From positions 47,491-111,490 of the forward strand of contig JAVBQL010000010.1 of the NCBI GenBank assembly GCA_031549085.1: a stretch of DNA of 64,000 nucleotides, in the 5' to 3' direction. Source of the stretch: JAVBQL01 sp031549085 (GTDB taxonomy: Bacteria; Spirochaetota; GWE2-31-10; MWDO01). The notes below the pieces were generated by a model. The model had not been told where the DNA came from and searched no databases. It saw only the letters and a program-made list of their open reading frames with translations. Made by a program: the position numbers and the translations under genes. This document shows, piece by piece, positions 25,629 to 34,403 of the stretch (position 1 is its first letter; the number at the start of each line of letters is the position of its first letter).

Positions 25629-26009
25629 TTATTTTAATTGTTTGATAAGATTTTGTGCAGCCCAACTACCTCCACATGTTCTAACACTACACGAAAAATT
25701 TGGATTAATTTGTAATGCTCGCTCTATATCAGCAAAAGCACGTTTATTGTCGGATACCATAGCATATATAACACCACGATGAAAAAAGGCATCAGCATTA
25801 TTAGGTTCAAGTTTTATTGCTTCAGTATAAGCTGCTATTCCACGATTTATTTCTCTTGTATGGAATGCGGTTCCTACATCATCATCATACAAAACATCTG
25901 TTATAGAATCTCCATAAGCTATCCACTCTTTAGCAGTCCTTTGTCCTTGAGCAAAAACACTTGTTATTGCAAATACACAAAAAATTAAAAATACTAATCT
26001 TCTTTTCAT
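25629..26009 (-). CDS. Exported TPR protein
   Basis: This 126-residue protein has a clear signal peptide (M-K-R-R-L-V-F-L-I-F-C-V-F-A-I-T-S-V-F-A). Two TPR units follow (A-A-Y-T-E-A-I-K-L-E-P-N-N-A-D-A-F-F-H-R-G near 58, then A-F-A-D-I-E-R-A-L-Q-I-N-P-N-F). Two Cys near the end (C-S-V-R-T-C) could form a disulphide. AGGAG precedes ATG 26009. It is probably a periplasmic adaptor; the partner is unknown. Confidence 0.8.
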   Translation of the reverse strand: MKRRLVFLIFCVFAITSVFAQGQRTAKEWIAYGDSITDVLYDDDVGTAFHTREINRGIAAYTEAIKLEPNNADAFFHRGVIYAMVSDNKRAFADIERALQINPNFSCSVRTCGGSWAAQNLIKQLK

Positions 26010-26026
26010 TTTACTCTCCTAAAAAA

Positions 26027-26173
26027 TTATTTATTAAAAAAATAGTTATAATCACTATTTTTATTCACTAGTAAACAAACATTAACTTTTATCGATATAA
26101 CCAACGTGAGTATTGAAATGAGAAATCCATCAAACACTATACAAAGGACAGATACAATAATAAGTTTTTTCAT
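26027..26173 (-). CDS. Small membrane or exported peptide, 48 residues
   Basis: An open frame starts at ATG 26173, whose ATGA overlaps the TGA stop of the upstream zinc-ribbon gene, and ends at TAA 26027. The product begins M-K-K-L-I-I-V-S-V-L-C-I-V-F-D-G-F-L-I-S and is nearly all hydrophobic up to residue 35, then ends N-K-N-S-D-Y-N-Y-F-F-N-K. The stop-start overlap and tight packing between two genes make translation plausible. The function is unknown. Confidence 0.55.
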   Translation of the reverse strand: MKKLIIVSVLCIVFDGFLISILTLVISIKVNVCLLVNKNSDYNYFFNK

Positions 26174-26493
26174 TCTTTTATCTCCACATCTTTTTTATTT
26201 TGTTCTGCCAAATCCCTATGACAATATTGACAAACAATCGCTTTTTTTCTTATTACATTTGCACAATAGGGGCATATTTTAGTAATTCCTGCTCGTATAT
26301 AGTCATAATTTATGGCATACTTACTTTCACCAATAATTGATAAGACTACAAATCCTACTATAGGCGAAAGTAAAAAAGATAAAATAAAAAAAACTTTAAA
26401 TCTTCGTCCTATGCTGGTAGCAGTTGCACCAACTACAAAGCACAAAATAAGATACAAAAAAATAAGAATTACAAAAAAAAATTCATTTTCCAT
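26170..26493 (-). CDS. Membrane protein with C-terminal zinc ribbon
   Basis: The 107 residues hold two hydrophobic helices (about 5-28 and 33-53) followed by a zinc ribbon with C-P-Y-C near 75 and C-Q-Y-C near 90. This is a common layout of small superinfection-immunity-like or phage-shock-like bacterial membrane proteins with unknown roles. It starts a run of four small minus-strand genes. GGAG lies upstream of ATG 26493. Confidence 0.75.
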   Translation of the reverse strand: MENEFFFVILIFLYLILCFVVGATATSIGRRFKVFFILSFLLSPIVGFVVLSIIGESKYAINYDYIRAGITKICPYCANVIRKKAIVCQYCHRDLAEQNKKDVEIKE

Positions 26494-27019
26494 TGGAAAA
26501 TCTCCTCTTTAAAAATATTTAAAATAGTTATAGACACTATTTTTTGCCAAAAAGTAAACAAACCACCATTTAAAGCGATCATATGATAGGGAGGGTTATA
26601 AAAAAATAGAAGGGATTAATTAATGCAGACAGATTTGAGTAATATGTGTTAAAGCCTACATTAAAATTGTAAAGTTTCCACGCCAACCTACTCTCCACAA
26701 ACTTCTAAATTCTCTAAGAGTAGATAAGCCAATACAAACTAATGCAGGCTTAATCAAGAAGTCTATGTATAAAGAGAAGTAGGATGATCTAATTTTAGGG
26801 GTGGAAATCCCTTTTATTGCGAAACAGCAAGCTTCGTCTATTTTAAATCACCATATAAAAATATATAATTTTTAATTATTCAAAAAAAATAATTTACTAA
26901 ATAAACCTCCTTTTTTGATCTTTAATATCATATTATACATAATATAAAAAAATGATCAATATTTTTCATATTGATCATTAACAAAGAATATATTTCTATT
27001 TATTTATATAACTGCTTTT
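26494..27019. other. Non-coding gap between polA terminator and small-gene cluster
   Basis: No gene is recognised in either direction. The part from 26580 to 26830 is less A+T-rich than the flanks and could be a decayed gene or an RNA; stops occur in every frame I read. A terminator for polA lies at 26953-26977. Confidence 0.5.
26953..26977 (-). terminator. Rho-independent terminator of polA
   Basis: TGATCAATAT/ATATTGATCA form a perfect 10-bp stem (12 bp with flanking AA/TT) around a 5-base loop. On the minus strand a run of seven T's follows. It is 43 bases beyond the polA stop. Confidence 0.85.
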
Positions 27020-29773
27020 TTAATGCAGCTCTCCCCAATTGCTGCCAGTCTCTATTGAGGTCTTAAGTTTTAGAGAAAAATCATAGCCCTTTTCCATACA
27101 CTCTTTTATTATGGAAACAAGCTCATCTTTCTCATCTTGAACCATATCAAATATAAGCTCATCATGAACCTGCATAATTAAATTGCTCTTAAGCCTACTT
27201 GTTTTAATAGATTTATGAATTCTAACCATAGCAATCTTTATTAGATCGGCAGCACTGCCCTGAATGGTACTGTTAACTGCCATCCTCTCGCCCTTACTCT
27301 GCATAATCTTATTTTTGTCATTAATCTCAGCGATAGTTCGTCTTCTTCCCCAGTGGGTCTCAATATAGCCCTTTTTCTTGCACTCCTCTTTTATTGTGTT
27401 CATATAAAGCGAAACTTCACTATAGCTTGTAAAGTACTTTTCAATAAATTCCTTAGCCTCTTTTAATGGGATATTAAGCTCCTCTGACAAGGCAAATGGG
27501 CCCTGTCCATAGAGCACCCCAAAATTTACAGTCTTTCCAATAGTTCTCTCTTTTTTTGTAACTTCATCTATATTTTTATTGAAAATCAATGATGCTGTTA
27601 AGTTATGTATATCAATTTCATCAATAAAAGCTCTGCATAGATTATTATCTTTACTAAACTCTGCAAGCAAAAATAGTTCTATCTGTGAATAGTCAGCACT
27701 TAAGATTATATTCCCCTTTGATGGAATAAAGGCTCTTCTTACCATTCTTCCAAGATCACTTCTTATTGGGATATTTTGAAGATTTGGTGCTTTACTTGAG
27801 AGACGACCAGTCTCTGCCCCCATCTGCATATATGTTGTATGAATTTTATTCGTTTTTGTGTTAATCATTGTTGGCAGTGAACTTGAGTAGGTTGATCGAA
27901 TTTTCTCAAGTTCTCGATACTCCAAGAGTAGTGATGGTACAGGATGTAGATATTTTAATTTATTTAGCACATCAACATCAGTTGAGTAGCCAGTCTTTGT
28001 CTTTTTTATTATTGGAAGATTCAATTTCTCAAATAGAATCTTTGCAACCTGCTTTGGAGAGTTTAAATTGATTCGCTCTTCAACTAATCCATCAATCTTA
28101 TCCTCTATCAACTTGAGATCGATGCCAATCTTTTTTGTAAACTCATCAAGATAATCCCTATCAACAGAGACGCCAATATACTCCATATCAGCTAATACTT
28201 CTAAAAGCTTCATCTCAACAAGATAGAAGAGCTCCTCGCTCTTCTTACTCAATTTAAGTTTATCTTTTAGAACACTATACAACTCATATATAACAAAGCT
28301 ATTTTCACCACTATATTTAGCAAGTTTCTCTATAGAAATAGTTTGAAGATTATCAGTTTTTGAATTCTCAATTAAATCCTCATACCTTCCCATAACATAG
28401 GAAATATATATTTCCGATAGCTGATTTAAACGTAAAATATTATTACTGCCATCAAGACAATAGGAGGCCAGTGCTATATCAAAAAGATCACCATTAACTA
28501 TGACTCCAAAACTTTTTAAAAACTTCAGTGCCGTTTTTAGATCATTACTAATTTTAGTTATGCTAGAATCAGAGAAGATAGTGTTCAAAAACTTCTTAAT
28601 CTCCTCTATATAAGTATCGCTGATAGTGATGTTTATCTCACTCTGCTGCCCATCCCCAATATAGATTGGTATTGTATAGTTGTTATCACCATATCTAATA
28701 CTAATGGAGACTATCTTATCATTAAAAAAGTCATCTCCAGTGGTCTGTATAGTGAAAGCAAAGTGGGGTGTATCTACTATTTCTTCAGCTACTTTATCAA
28801 AATCATCTTTTTTATATATTAACACTGATGGTATATACTTTTTTTCATCTCTTATTTCAGCTGTACTCTCACTCTCTTTATTAAAAATAGTCTCAACAGA
28901 TCCATTGTAATCCTCTATATCTTTAATAATAGTAAATAGTCCATCATCTTGCAATGTTGTCTTTGCATTTGAGAGTGATAATTTGCCAGCTAAAAAATTA
29001 TTAAAATCGAAAGCGATATCTATATCTCTATCTATTGTGGCTAGTTTTTGACTTAAAAATGCACTCTCCTTTGAGAGAGTAAGTTTTTCAGCAACTTTTG
29101 GTGATATTTCTGAAATATTATTATAGATATTATCTAAAGTTCCATATTTAGAGAGTAGATCAACCGCCCCCTTTGGGCCAATCCCCTTGACACCTGGGAT
29201 ATTATCTGAAGAGTCTCCAATAAGAGCAAGATAATCTATCATTTGACTTGGATTAATACCAACATTCGAAAGAACAGTGCTACCATCATACTTTGTAAAA
29301 ACGGTAGAGTTTTTCTCCTGTTTAAGAACAAAGATGTTTGAGTCAATAAGCTGCAAAAGATCTTTATCATTGGATAGAATAATAGCCTCTACATCACTAT
29401 TTTTTTTTATATTTGTTGAGAGTGTACCTATTATATCATCAGCCTCAAAAGAGGCTTTGGAGAGAGTTGGAATATTTAGAAGATTAAGAAGTTTTATTAT
29501 CTTTGGAATTTGTTTTATTAAATCTTCTGGTGCTGGTGGCCTATGCCCCTTATAGTCTGGATATATCTTATTGCGAAAGCACTCCCCCTCCCCCTCAAGG
29601 GCAACACATATATATGCAGGCTCTCGTTTTTTCAATATTGATATAAGTGTCTTAAAAAAGCCAAATATGGCAGATGAGTTTTCGCCATTTTTATTAACCA
29701 GCGGACGTGAGATGAAAGCATAGTAGGATCTGAATATAAGTCCAAACCCATCAACTATGAGAAACTCTCTCAT
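27020..29773 (-). CDS. polA: DNA polymerase I, proofreading site degenerate
   Basis: The 917-residue protein has an N-terminal 5' nuclease (about 1-290, with S-K-A-S-F-E-A-D-D-I-I-G-T and G-D-S-S-D-N-I-P-G-V-K-G-I-G-P-K), a middle domain, and a family A polymerase. The polymerase has motif A D-Y-S-Q-I-E-L near 694, motif B R-T-I-G-K-T-V-N-F-G-V-L-Y-G near 745, and motif C M-Q-V-H-D-E-L-I near 868. In the middle domain the proofreading D-x-E is replaced: the strand reads H-F-A-F-T-I-Q-T-T-G near 335, so 3'-5' exonuclease activity is probably absent. It fills gaps and removes RNA primers. It overlaps the FlgN-like gene by 4 bases. Confidence 0.95.
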   Translation of the reverse strand: MREFLIVDGFGLIFRSYYAFISRPLVNKNGENSSAIFGFFKTLISILKKREPAYICVALEGEGECFRNKIYPDYKGHRPPAPEDLIKQIPKIIKLLNLLNIPTLSKASFEADDIIGTLSTNIKKNSDVEAIILSNDKDLLQLIDSNIFVLKQEKNSTVFTKYDGSTVLSNVGINPSQMIDYLALIGDSSDNIPGVKGIGPKGAVDLLSKYGTLDNIYNNISEISPKVAEKLTLSKESAFLSQKLATIDRDIDIAFDFNNFLAGKLSLSNAKTTLQDDGLFTIIKDIEDYNGSVETIFNKESESTAEIRDEKKYIPSVLIYKKDDFDKVAEEIVDTPHFAFTIQTTGDDFFNDKIVSISIRYGDNNYTIPIYIGDGQQSEINITISDTYIEEIKKFLNTIFSDSSITKISNDLKTALKFLKSFGVIVNGDLFDIALASYCLDGSNNILRLNQLSEIYISYVMGRYEDLIENSKTDNLQTISIEKLAKYSGENSFVIYELYSVLKDKLKLSKKSEELFYLVEMKLLEVLADMEYIGVSVDRDYLDEFTKKIGIDLKLIEDKIDGLVEERINLNSPKQVAKILFEKLNLPIIKKTKTGYSTDVDVLNKLKYLHPVPSLLLEYRELEKIRSTYSSSLPTMINTKTNKIHTTYMQMGAETGRLSSKAPNLQNIPIRSDLGRMVRRAFIPSKGNIILSADYSQIELFLLAEFSKDNNLCRAFIDEIDIHNLTASLIFNKNIDEVTKKERTIGKTVNFGVLYGQGPFALSEELNIPLKEAKEFIEKYFTSYSEVSLYMNTIKEECKKKGYIETHWGRRRTIAEINDKNKIMQSKGERMAVNSTIQGSAADLIKIAMVRIHKSIKTSRLKSNLIMQVHDELIFDMVQDEKDELVSIIKECMEKGYDFSLKLKTSIETGSNWGELH

Positions 29774-30204
29774 CCTATAATATCCACATAAGATGATTGA
29801 ATATTTTCATATGTAGGTTTGTTTTTCTTATTTTGGCTTGATATCTCCTGGAGCTTCTCACCAATGCTATCAACAGTATTTGTTAGAAGTTCAATATTGA
29901 TATCTTGCTTATCTTTAATATCAAGAGTTAACTGCTCTAATCTTGATTTTAACTTGCCAATGATATCATCTTTTTTATAGGGAGACTCACTATAAATTAG
30001 ATCAAGTGGCTCCAATATTTTTCTAAATGCGCCAAGCTCATCAAGAAGAGCCTTCTCTATTGATATATGCTCCAATAATCTATCTGCATCTTTAGACTTT
30101 ATATCACTATTCTCTTCATCAAGAACTTTTAAATATGTTGTCAATCTCTCTTTCTGAGATACTAAATTATCTCTAATTTTTTTTACTAAAATATCAGGTT
30201 GCAA
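29770..30204 (-). CDS. FlgN-like flagellar export chaperone (probable)
   Basis: The start is probably TTG 30204, 8 bases after GGAGG; an ATG at 30219 and a longer frame to 30291 are alternatives with poorer signals. The 144-residue product is almost entirely helical and charged (V-S-Q-K-E-R-L-T-T-Y-L-K-V-L-D-E-E, then L-K-S-R-L-E-Q-L-T-L-D-I-K-D-K). It is of FlgN size and follows fliS with an 11-base overlap. FlgN escorts hook-associated proteins to the export gate. The sequence is too divergent to be sure; context carries most of the weight. Confidence 0.55.
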   Translation of the reverse strand: MQPDILVKKIRDNLVSQKERLTTYLKVLDEENSDIKSKDADRLLEHISIEKALLDELGAFRKILEPLDLIYSESPYKKDDIIGKLKSRLEQLTLDIKDKQDINIELLTNTVDSIGEKLQEISSQNKKNKPTYENIQSSYVDIIG

Positions 30205-30622
30205 TGTTAACACCTCCATGAGTTTTTGATGGATCCATATCTTTGCTATCCACCTGTTTTGCTGCCTTCTCCCATGCATCTCGAAGCTCAAGAAGATACT
30301 TTTTCACCTCTATCAGTGGCTCCTCTGTCTTCTTCATGTTAGCATCCATAAGCCTCTTATTTACATACATATAGATACTAAACAATTTTTGGGAGAATTC
30401 AATCTCCATATTTAGAGAACTCATAAGTTCAACAACTATATCTTGAGCTTTTATGATATTTTTATGGATCTCCTCTATGTTGTGCCTCTTGTCTGGCATT
30501 AATTCCAGAGCTTTATTAACAAATTTTATAGCACCATCATAGAGCATCATTATAAGCTTCCCTTGATCAGCTGTCTCTATTTGAGTTTTTTTATACTGCA
30601 TATATGGATTATTCAGTGCCAA
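30194..30622 (-). CDS. fliS: Flagellin export chaperone FliS
   Basis: The 142-residue protein has the FliS pattern: N-P-Y-M-Q-Y-K-K-T-Q-I-E-T-A at the N-terminus, K-L-I-M-M-L-Y-D-G-A-I-K-F near 22-34, and E-F-S-Q-K-L-F-S-I-Y-M-Y-V-N-K-R-L near 75. FliS binds the flagellin C-terminus and prevents early polymerisation; in spirochaetes the filaments stay in the periplasm. The start is TTG 30622, with GGAGG 7 bases before it. The operon continues into the FlgN-like gene and polA. Confidence 0.92.
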   Translation of the reverse strand: MALNNPYMQYKKTQIETADQGKLIMMLYDGAIKFVNKALELMPDKRHNIEEIHKNIIKAQDIVVELMSSLNMEIEFSQKLFSIYMYVNKRLMDANMKKTEEPLIEVKKYLLELRDAWEKAAKQVDSKDMDPSKTHGGVNIAT

Positions 30623-30806
30623 TTTAATTCCTCCTAAAAAAAGAACACCATTTATATATCTTCGACACTTTATATTTTTATTTTATAATAAATTAGATAG
30701 ATATCAATCAGTTTATTGCACATTGAAACTACCTTCACCCTTTAGTTTACCATATTTAAACAATAAAAAAAACAAGTTTAATTTTAATTTAATCATCTAT
30801 TGTTTT

Positions 30807-31844
30807 TTAGATATCTACCTTTAAATATTCTATTGGTAAGTTAAATCTACTATTTAAGTAGTGCAGATATTTTTTACTATTTTCATCAATATCTTTCTCA
30901 CCTACAATAAATAATTTTGCCGCATTTTCTTGACCAGGCCAGTAAGCATACTCCAATATTTGCCCAATTGCTTGACGAATACACTCTTTTGCATTACCAG
31001 TTTTAACTTCATAAAAATAGCATTCTTCACCGTTTTTGACTACAATATCAATTTTTTTGCTCAAATAATGGTGTTCCATAGCAACATTTTCTTCTCCATA
31101 TTCTTTTATTAATTTATCATAAAGAAGATTTTGTATTTCTGAATGTCTGATATCAATATCAATTGCAATTGATATTTTTTCTTGAGCACTATAACTACGA
31201 CTCACTGGTAAGTTTGCATCTGTTTTTTTAAACTCAAACTTTGATATAGATATATTTGCATTTTTAATATTTTGTGAACTGGTTTCAGTTATAATATATT
31301 CATATATTGGTAACATCTCATCAAAAGTTTTTAATATTTCATCATAATTAATGTCATTAATATCATCAATATTTGATAAATCAATTATTTTTCCAAAAAA
31401 AATAAAATTATGAAGTTGACACAATGATGAATCAATTTTGTACATTTCTTTTATTTCAGTTCTTTCATTTTTAATATATGCCCACATTTTATACTCATTA
31501 AATAAACTTGGTTCTATTTTAAATAATATATTAAACCGTAATATTTGAGAATATAAAATAGAAACATTAGTTAACCAACGACTTGGCTTCAATGAAAATG
31601 CTAATCCATATCTCAATGCAGTAGGCTTTTTTGGATCAAAATTATTTTCTATCCCAACATTAAATTGTATTTCAGTTCTCCCTCCACTATGAAAAGCATA
31701 ATCTTTTAATATACTTCTATCCGAGAACAACTTATATGTTGATGGAGACTTTTTATAAAAGTCTTTTCTTATCCATTGCAATTTTCCAATTTTATATTCT
31801 TTTGATTTCTCATTTAATTTTTCTGCTATCTCTCTAATATTCAT
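30807..31844 (-). CDS. Orphan PD-(D/E)XK nuclease-like protein
   Basis: The C-terminal 110 of 345 residues carry a PD-(D/E)XK core: H-H-Y-L-S-K-K-I-D-I-V-V-K with the Asp near 254, Y-F-Y-E-V-K-T-G near 270, then R-Q-A-I-G-Q-I-L-E-Y-A-Y-W near 285. The N-terminal 200 residues are unassigned and include G-G-R-T-E-I-Q-F-N-V-G-I and a tract of Asn/Asp/Ile. No methyltransferase or specificity subunit is adjacent. It stands alone between fliS and metW, a typical place for a single-gene accessory insert. A restriction, abortive-infection or repair role is possible. Confidence 0.6.
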   Translation of the reverse strand: MNIREIAEKLNEKSKEYKIGKLQWIRKDFYKKSPSTYKLFSDRSILKDYAFHSGGRTEIQFNVGIENNFDPKKPTALRYGLAFSLKPSRWLTNVSILYSQILRFNILFKIEPSLFNEYKMWAYIKNERTEIKEMYKIDSSLCQLHNFIFFGKIIDLSNIDDINDINYDEILKTFDEMLPIYEYIITETSSQNIKNANISISKFEFKKTDANLPVSRSYSAQEKISIAIDIDIRHSEIQNLLYDKLIKEYGEENVAMEHHYLSKKIDIVVKNGEECYFYEVKTGNAKECIRQAIGQILEYAYWPGQENAAKLFIVGEKDIDENSKKYLHYLNSRFNLPIEYLKVDI

Positions 31845-31973
31845 AATTCAATCTCACAATATAATTAAAATAACATATATTCTGATACATTAATAATATA
31901 TCATAATTTTTGCTGTCCATTAGAGTAAAAACGGTTTTTAGAATGCCCTTATGAAACATCCTCAATATTCAAC

Positions 31974-32582
31974 TCAATCATTTTTGCAAATCCTGAAAAG
32001 TGCCATATCAGCCCGCAAATTAACAAAAAACTTAATTTTTTTATAGTCATTAGAGAGAAACCTCTTTTTTAGAAACATAGATTTCTTTATATCAATATCA
32101 TAAGATTCACAAAACTCTCTAAAATCCTTAATTGTTAATGAATGTATACTTGGTGTATTGTACCACTTATGTGACTTATTAATTGGAAAGTGACCCATTA
32201 TTAAAAAACGAAGTCTATAAAAAAGGTTTCCAAAGTTTGAAAAACCGAGAAGCCCCTCCTTGCCAATACGAAGCATCTCTAATATTATATCTTTTGGTTT
32301 TTGTACTTCAGTTAATGTCTGATTTAGAATTGTCATATCATAGAGTTTATCTGGAAAGTCAAGTGGCAAGTTATTCAAATCCCACTGAATCACAGGGATT
32401 CCCTTCTCTATACATTTTGTTATGGCTTTTGATGAGATATCTATTCCATGTCCAATAACTTTTTTATCTTTTATGAGAAAACTTAATAGTGTTCCCTCTC
32501 CACAGCCCAAATCAAGCACTCTTGCATTTACTGGTATTTCATCATATAAAACTCTGTATATTGCTTTACTTAATATAAACAT
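31974..32582 (-). CDS. metW: MetW-like class I SAM methyltransferase
   Basis: This 202-residue protein has the SAM-binding motif V-L-D-L-G-C-G-E-G-T-L-L near 20, followed by G-H-G-I-D-I-S-S-K-A near 43, and L-N-Q-T-L-T-E-V near 83. MetW partners with homoserine acetyltransferase MetX in many bacteria, and here the two genes are separated by 2 bases. AAAGGAG within the end of metX precedes ATG 32582. The molecular role in methionine synthesis is not fully settled. Confidence 0.9.
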   Translation of the reverse strand: MFILSKAIYRVLYDEIPVNARVLDLGCGEGTLLSFLIKDKKVIGHGIDISSKAITKCIEKGIPVIQWDLNNLPLDFPDKLYDMTILNQTLTEVQKPKDIILEMLRIGKEGLLGFSNFGNLFYRLRFLIMGHFPINKSHKWYNTPSIHSLTIKDFREFCESYDIDIKKSMFLKKRFLSNDYKKIKFFVNLRADMALFRICKND

Positions 32583-32584
32583 CG

Positions 32585-33781
32585 CTACTCCTTTAAAAGA
32601 GCTTTATCGCCTGATATAGACTTATCATTTGATAGAAAGCTGCTTATAACAGTGCTCATCATAGGATTTTTTAGTAAAAAAGAGTCATGACCATATGGAG
32701 CATCAATATTAACATAGCTTATCTCTTTTCCAAGTTTCATCATAGCCTTTACAATCTCATAACTTTCAATAGGTCTAAAGTGCCAATCTGACTCAAAAGA
32801 GATAACAAGCATCTTTGCTGTTATGCTAAATAGATTTATTGTAAGATCGTTGGTTCCTCTTGTCAACTCATAAAGATCCATCACTTTTGTAAGATATAGG
32901 TAGCTATTTGTATCAAATCTCTCTGTAAATTTCTTGCCTTGATATCTTAAATAGCTCTCAACCTGAAACATTGGGCCAAAAGAACCATATAGCCTCTCAA
33001 CATCAGCAATGTTCTCTCTAATATCTCTACCAAATTTCGCCTCAAGAGAATCTCTTGAAAGATATGTTATATGAGCAAGCATTCTAGCAATTGATAACCC
33101 TCTAACAGGAGGCCTATCACCATAATCACCATCTTTAAAATCTGGATCTGCCATAATAGCATTTCGACCGACTTCACCAAAACCAATAATAAGTGGAGAA
33201 GTTCTTGCAGCAGATGCTATAACAATCGCCCTCTCAACCATATCAGGGTATGCTATACTCCACTCTAGTACTTGCATACCAGCAAAAGAGGCTCCAACAA
33301 CACACTTAAGTCTCTTTATATCAAAGGAATCGATAACCTCTTTTTGTACATTTATCATATCTCTAACTGTGAAGAGAGGAAAACTCATTCCATAGGGCTT
33401 CTCTGTCTCTGGGTTTATCGATGAGGGACCTGTTGTCCCCATACAGCCACCAAAACAATTTGTACATATAACAAAGTGTTTATTAGTATCTATTGCTTTC
33501 CCCTTTCCAACAATTACATCCCACCAACCCGGATTTTCACCAACAGTATCATCACAAGAGGAGCAGTGGGTATCCCCTGTCAAGGCATGAAGCACAAGGA
33601 TCGCATTACTCTTATCCTCGTTAAGAGTTCCAAAAGTCTCATATGCGACAGTGATTGGACCAAAAGTCTCGCCTGACTCTAATAGAAAACTCTTATCATC
33701 TGAAAAAGTTAAATATTTTATTTGATACGATTTTGGAATCTTTATCAATTTTACTCTATCTCCATTAATATCTAATACCAA
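32585..33781 (-). CDS. metX: Homoserine O-acetyltransferase MetX
   Basis: This 398-residue alpha/beta hydrolase-fold enzyme has V-A-Y-E-T-F-G-T-L-N near 47, H-A-L-T-G-D-T-H near 65, and the nucleophile elbow G-A-S-F-A-G-M-Q near 164. The Asp of E-S-D-W-H-F lies near 335 and the catalytic His of G-H-D-S-F near 369. It acetylates homoserine at the start of methionine synthesis (some homologues use succinyl-CoA). The start codon is unclear: TTG 33781 lacks a ribosome binding site, while TTG 33748 has GGAG 11 bases before it. A TATAAT-like box lies about 20 bases upstream of 33781. No SAM riboswitch was seen. Confidence 0.93.
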   Translation of the reverse strand: MVLDINGDRVKLIKIPKSYQIKYLTFSDDKSFLLESGETFGPITVAYETFGTLNEDKSNAILVLHALTGDTHCSSCDDTVGENPGWWDVIVGKGKAIDTNKHFVICTNCFGGCMGTTGPSSINPETEKPYGMSFPLFTVRDMINVQKEVIDSFDIKRLKCVVGASFAGMQVLEWSIAYPDMVERAIVIASAARTSPLIIGFGEVGRNAIMADPDFKDGDYGDRPPVRGLSIARMLAHITYLSRDSLEAKFGRDIRENIADVERLYGSFGPMFQVESYLRYQGKKFTERFDTNSYLYLTKVMDLYELTRGTNDLTINLFSITAKMLVISFESDWHFRPIESYEIVKAMMKLGKEISYVNIDAPYGHDSFLLKNPMMSTVISSFLSNDKSISGDKALLKE

Positions 33782-33995
33782 TAATTTTATAGTTCCATTA
33801 TAACCTAAATAACATTTTTTTGGAAACTATTTTTTTATAGCCGCATCTGTTTTGAAAAATGTTTTTTGCTTAAATATAGTATAATTTTATAATCTTAATA
33901 AGATAATAGCAAAGTTAGAAAATAGCAACTTTTTTACTAGCCTGAATGTTGAGTTTTTTAAAGAATGTGTGAGAGGTGCTGTTTTTTGTCTATCT

Positions 33996-34025
33996 CATAG
34001 CCCTCTTTGTGAAAAGGAGGCTATG
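33996..34025. repeat. Inverted repeat
   Basis: CATAGCC at 33996-34002 pairs with GGCTATG at 34019-34025, with CTC/GAG extending the stem. AGAGGATTTTTTT follows on the plus strand, which would suit a terminator, yet no plus-strand gene precedes it. Confidence 0.6.
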
Positions 34026-34100
34026 AAGAGGATTTTTTTTATTCAAATGGTAATCGGTGCTATGTTTGATTACTATTTAAGCCAATTTTTTTTCTAATGC

Positions 34101-34130
34101 CCTACCCCCTTTTCAAAAAAAGGAGGGGTT
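34101..34130 (-). repeat. Solitary B-type hairpin, copy B6
   Basis: On the minus strand it reads CCCCTCCTTTTTTTGAAAAGG-GGGTAGGG then CATTAG, which matches the B pattern. No A partner was found on the expected side. Confidence 0.65.
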
Positions 34131-34403
34131 AAAAAAAGAGTATTTTTCAGATAGGGAAATATCTCTCTATTTCATTTTCTACCCACATTAATAATTCATT
34201 GATCTTTTTTTTCTATTATTATATGATAATAGGTTATCATAATATTATATTATGGAAGAGAAACTATAAATTAATATTTCTTAATAAATAAAGCTATATA
34301 TTTTTTAATTAACAAAAACTTTTTAGTTATATCTATATTTAATGAAATTGTTGCTTTTAGGCAATATTTTATAAATTTAAAATTTACTTAAGAGGAATTT
34401 CTA

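Larger units (their letters stand above)
33782..34403. other. 622-bp intergenic region with hairpins
   Basis: No gene is seen. It holds an inverted repeat at 33996-34025 (CATAGCC/GGCTATG ends), a solitary B-type repeat, a TATGATAA/TTATCATA hairpin at about 34223-34242, and probably the divergent promoters of metX and the CsgG-like gene. Confidence 0.55.

Noticed and set aside
30204..30291. Longer N-terminus for the FlgN-like gene
   Set aside because: It lies wholly within fliS in another frame and lacks a ribosome binding site, whereas TTG 30204 has GGAGG at ideal spacing.
33782..33960. SAM riboswitch upstream of metX
   Set aside because: The leader between the TATAAT-like box and the start codon is too short and no S-box core was found.
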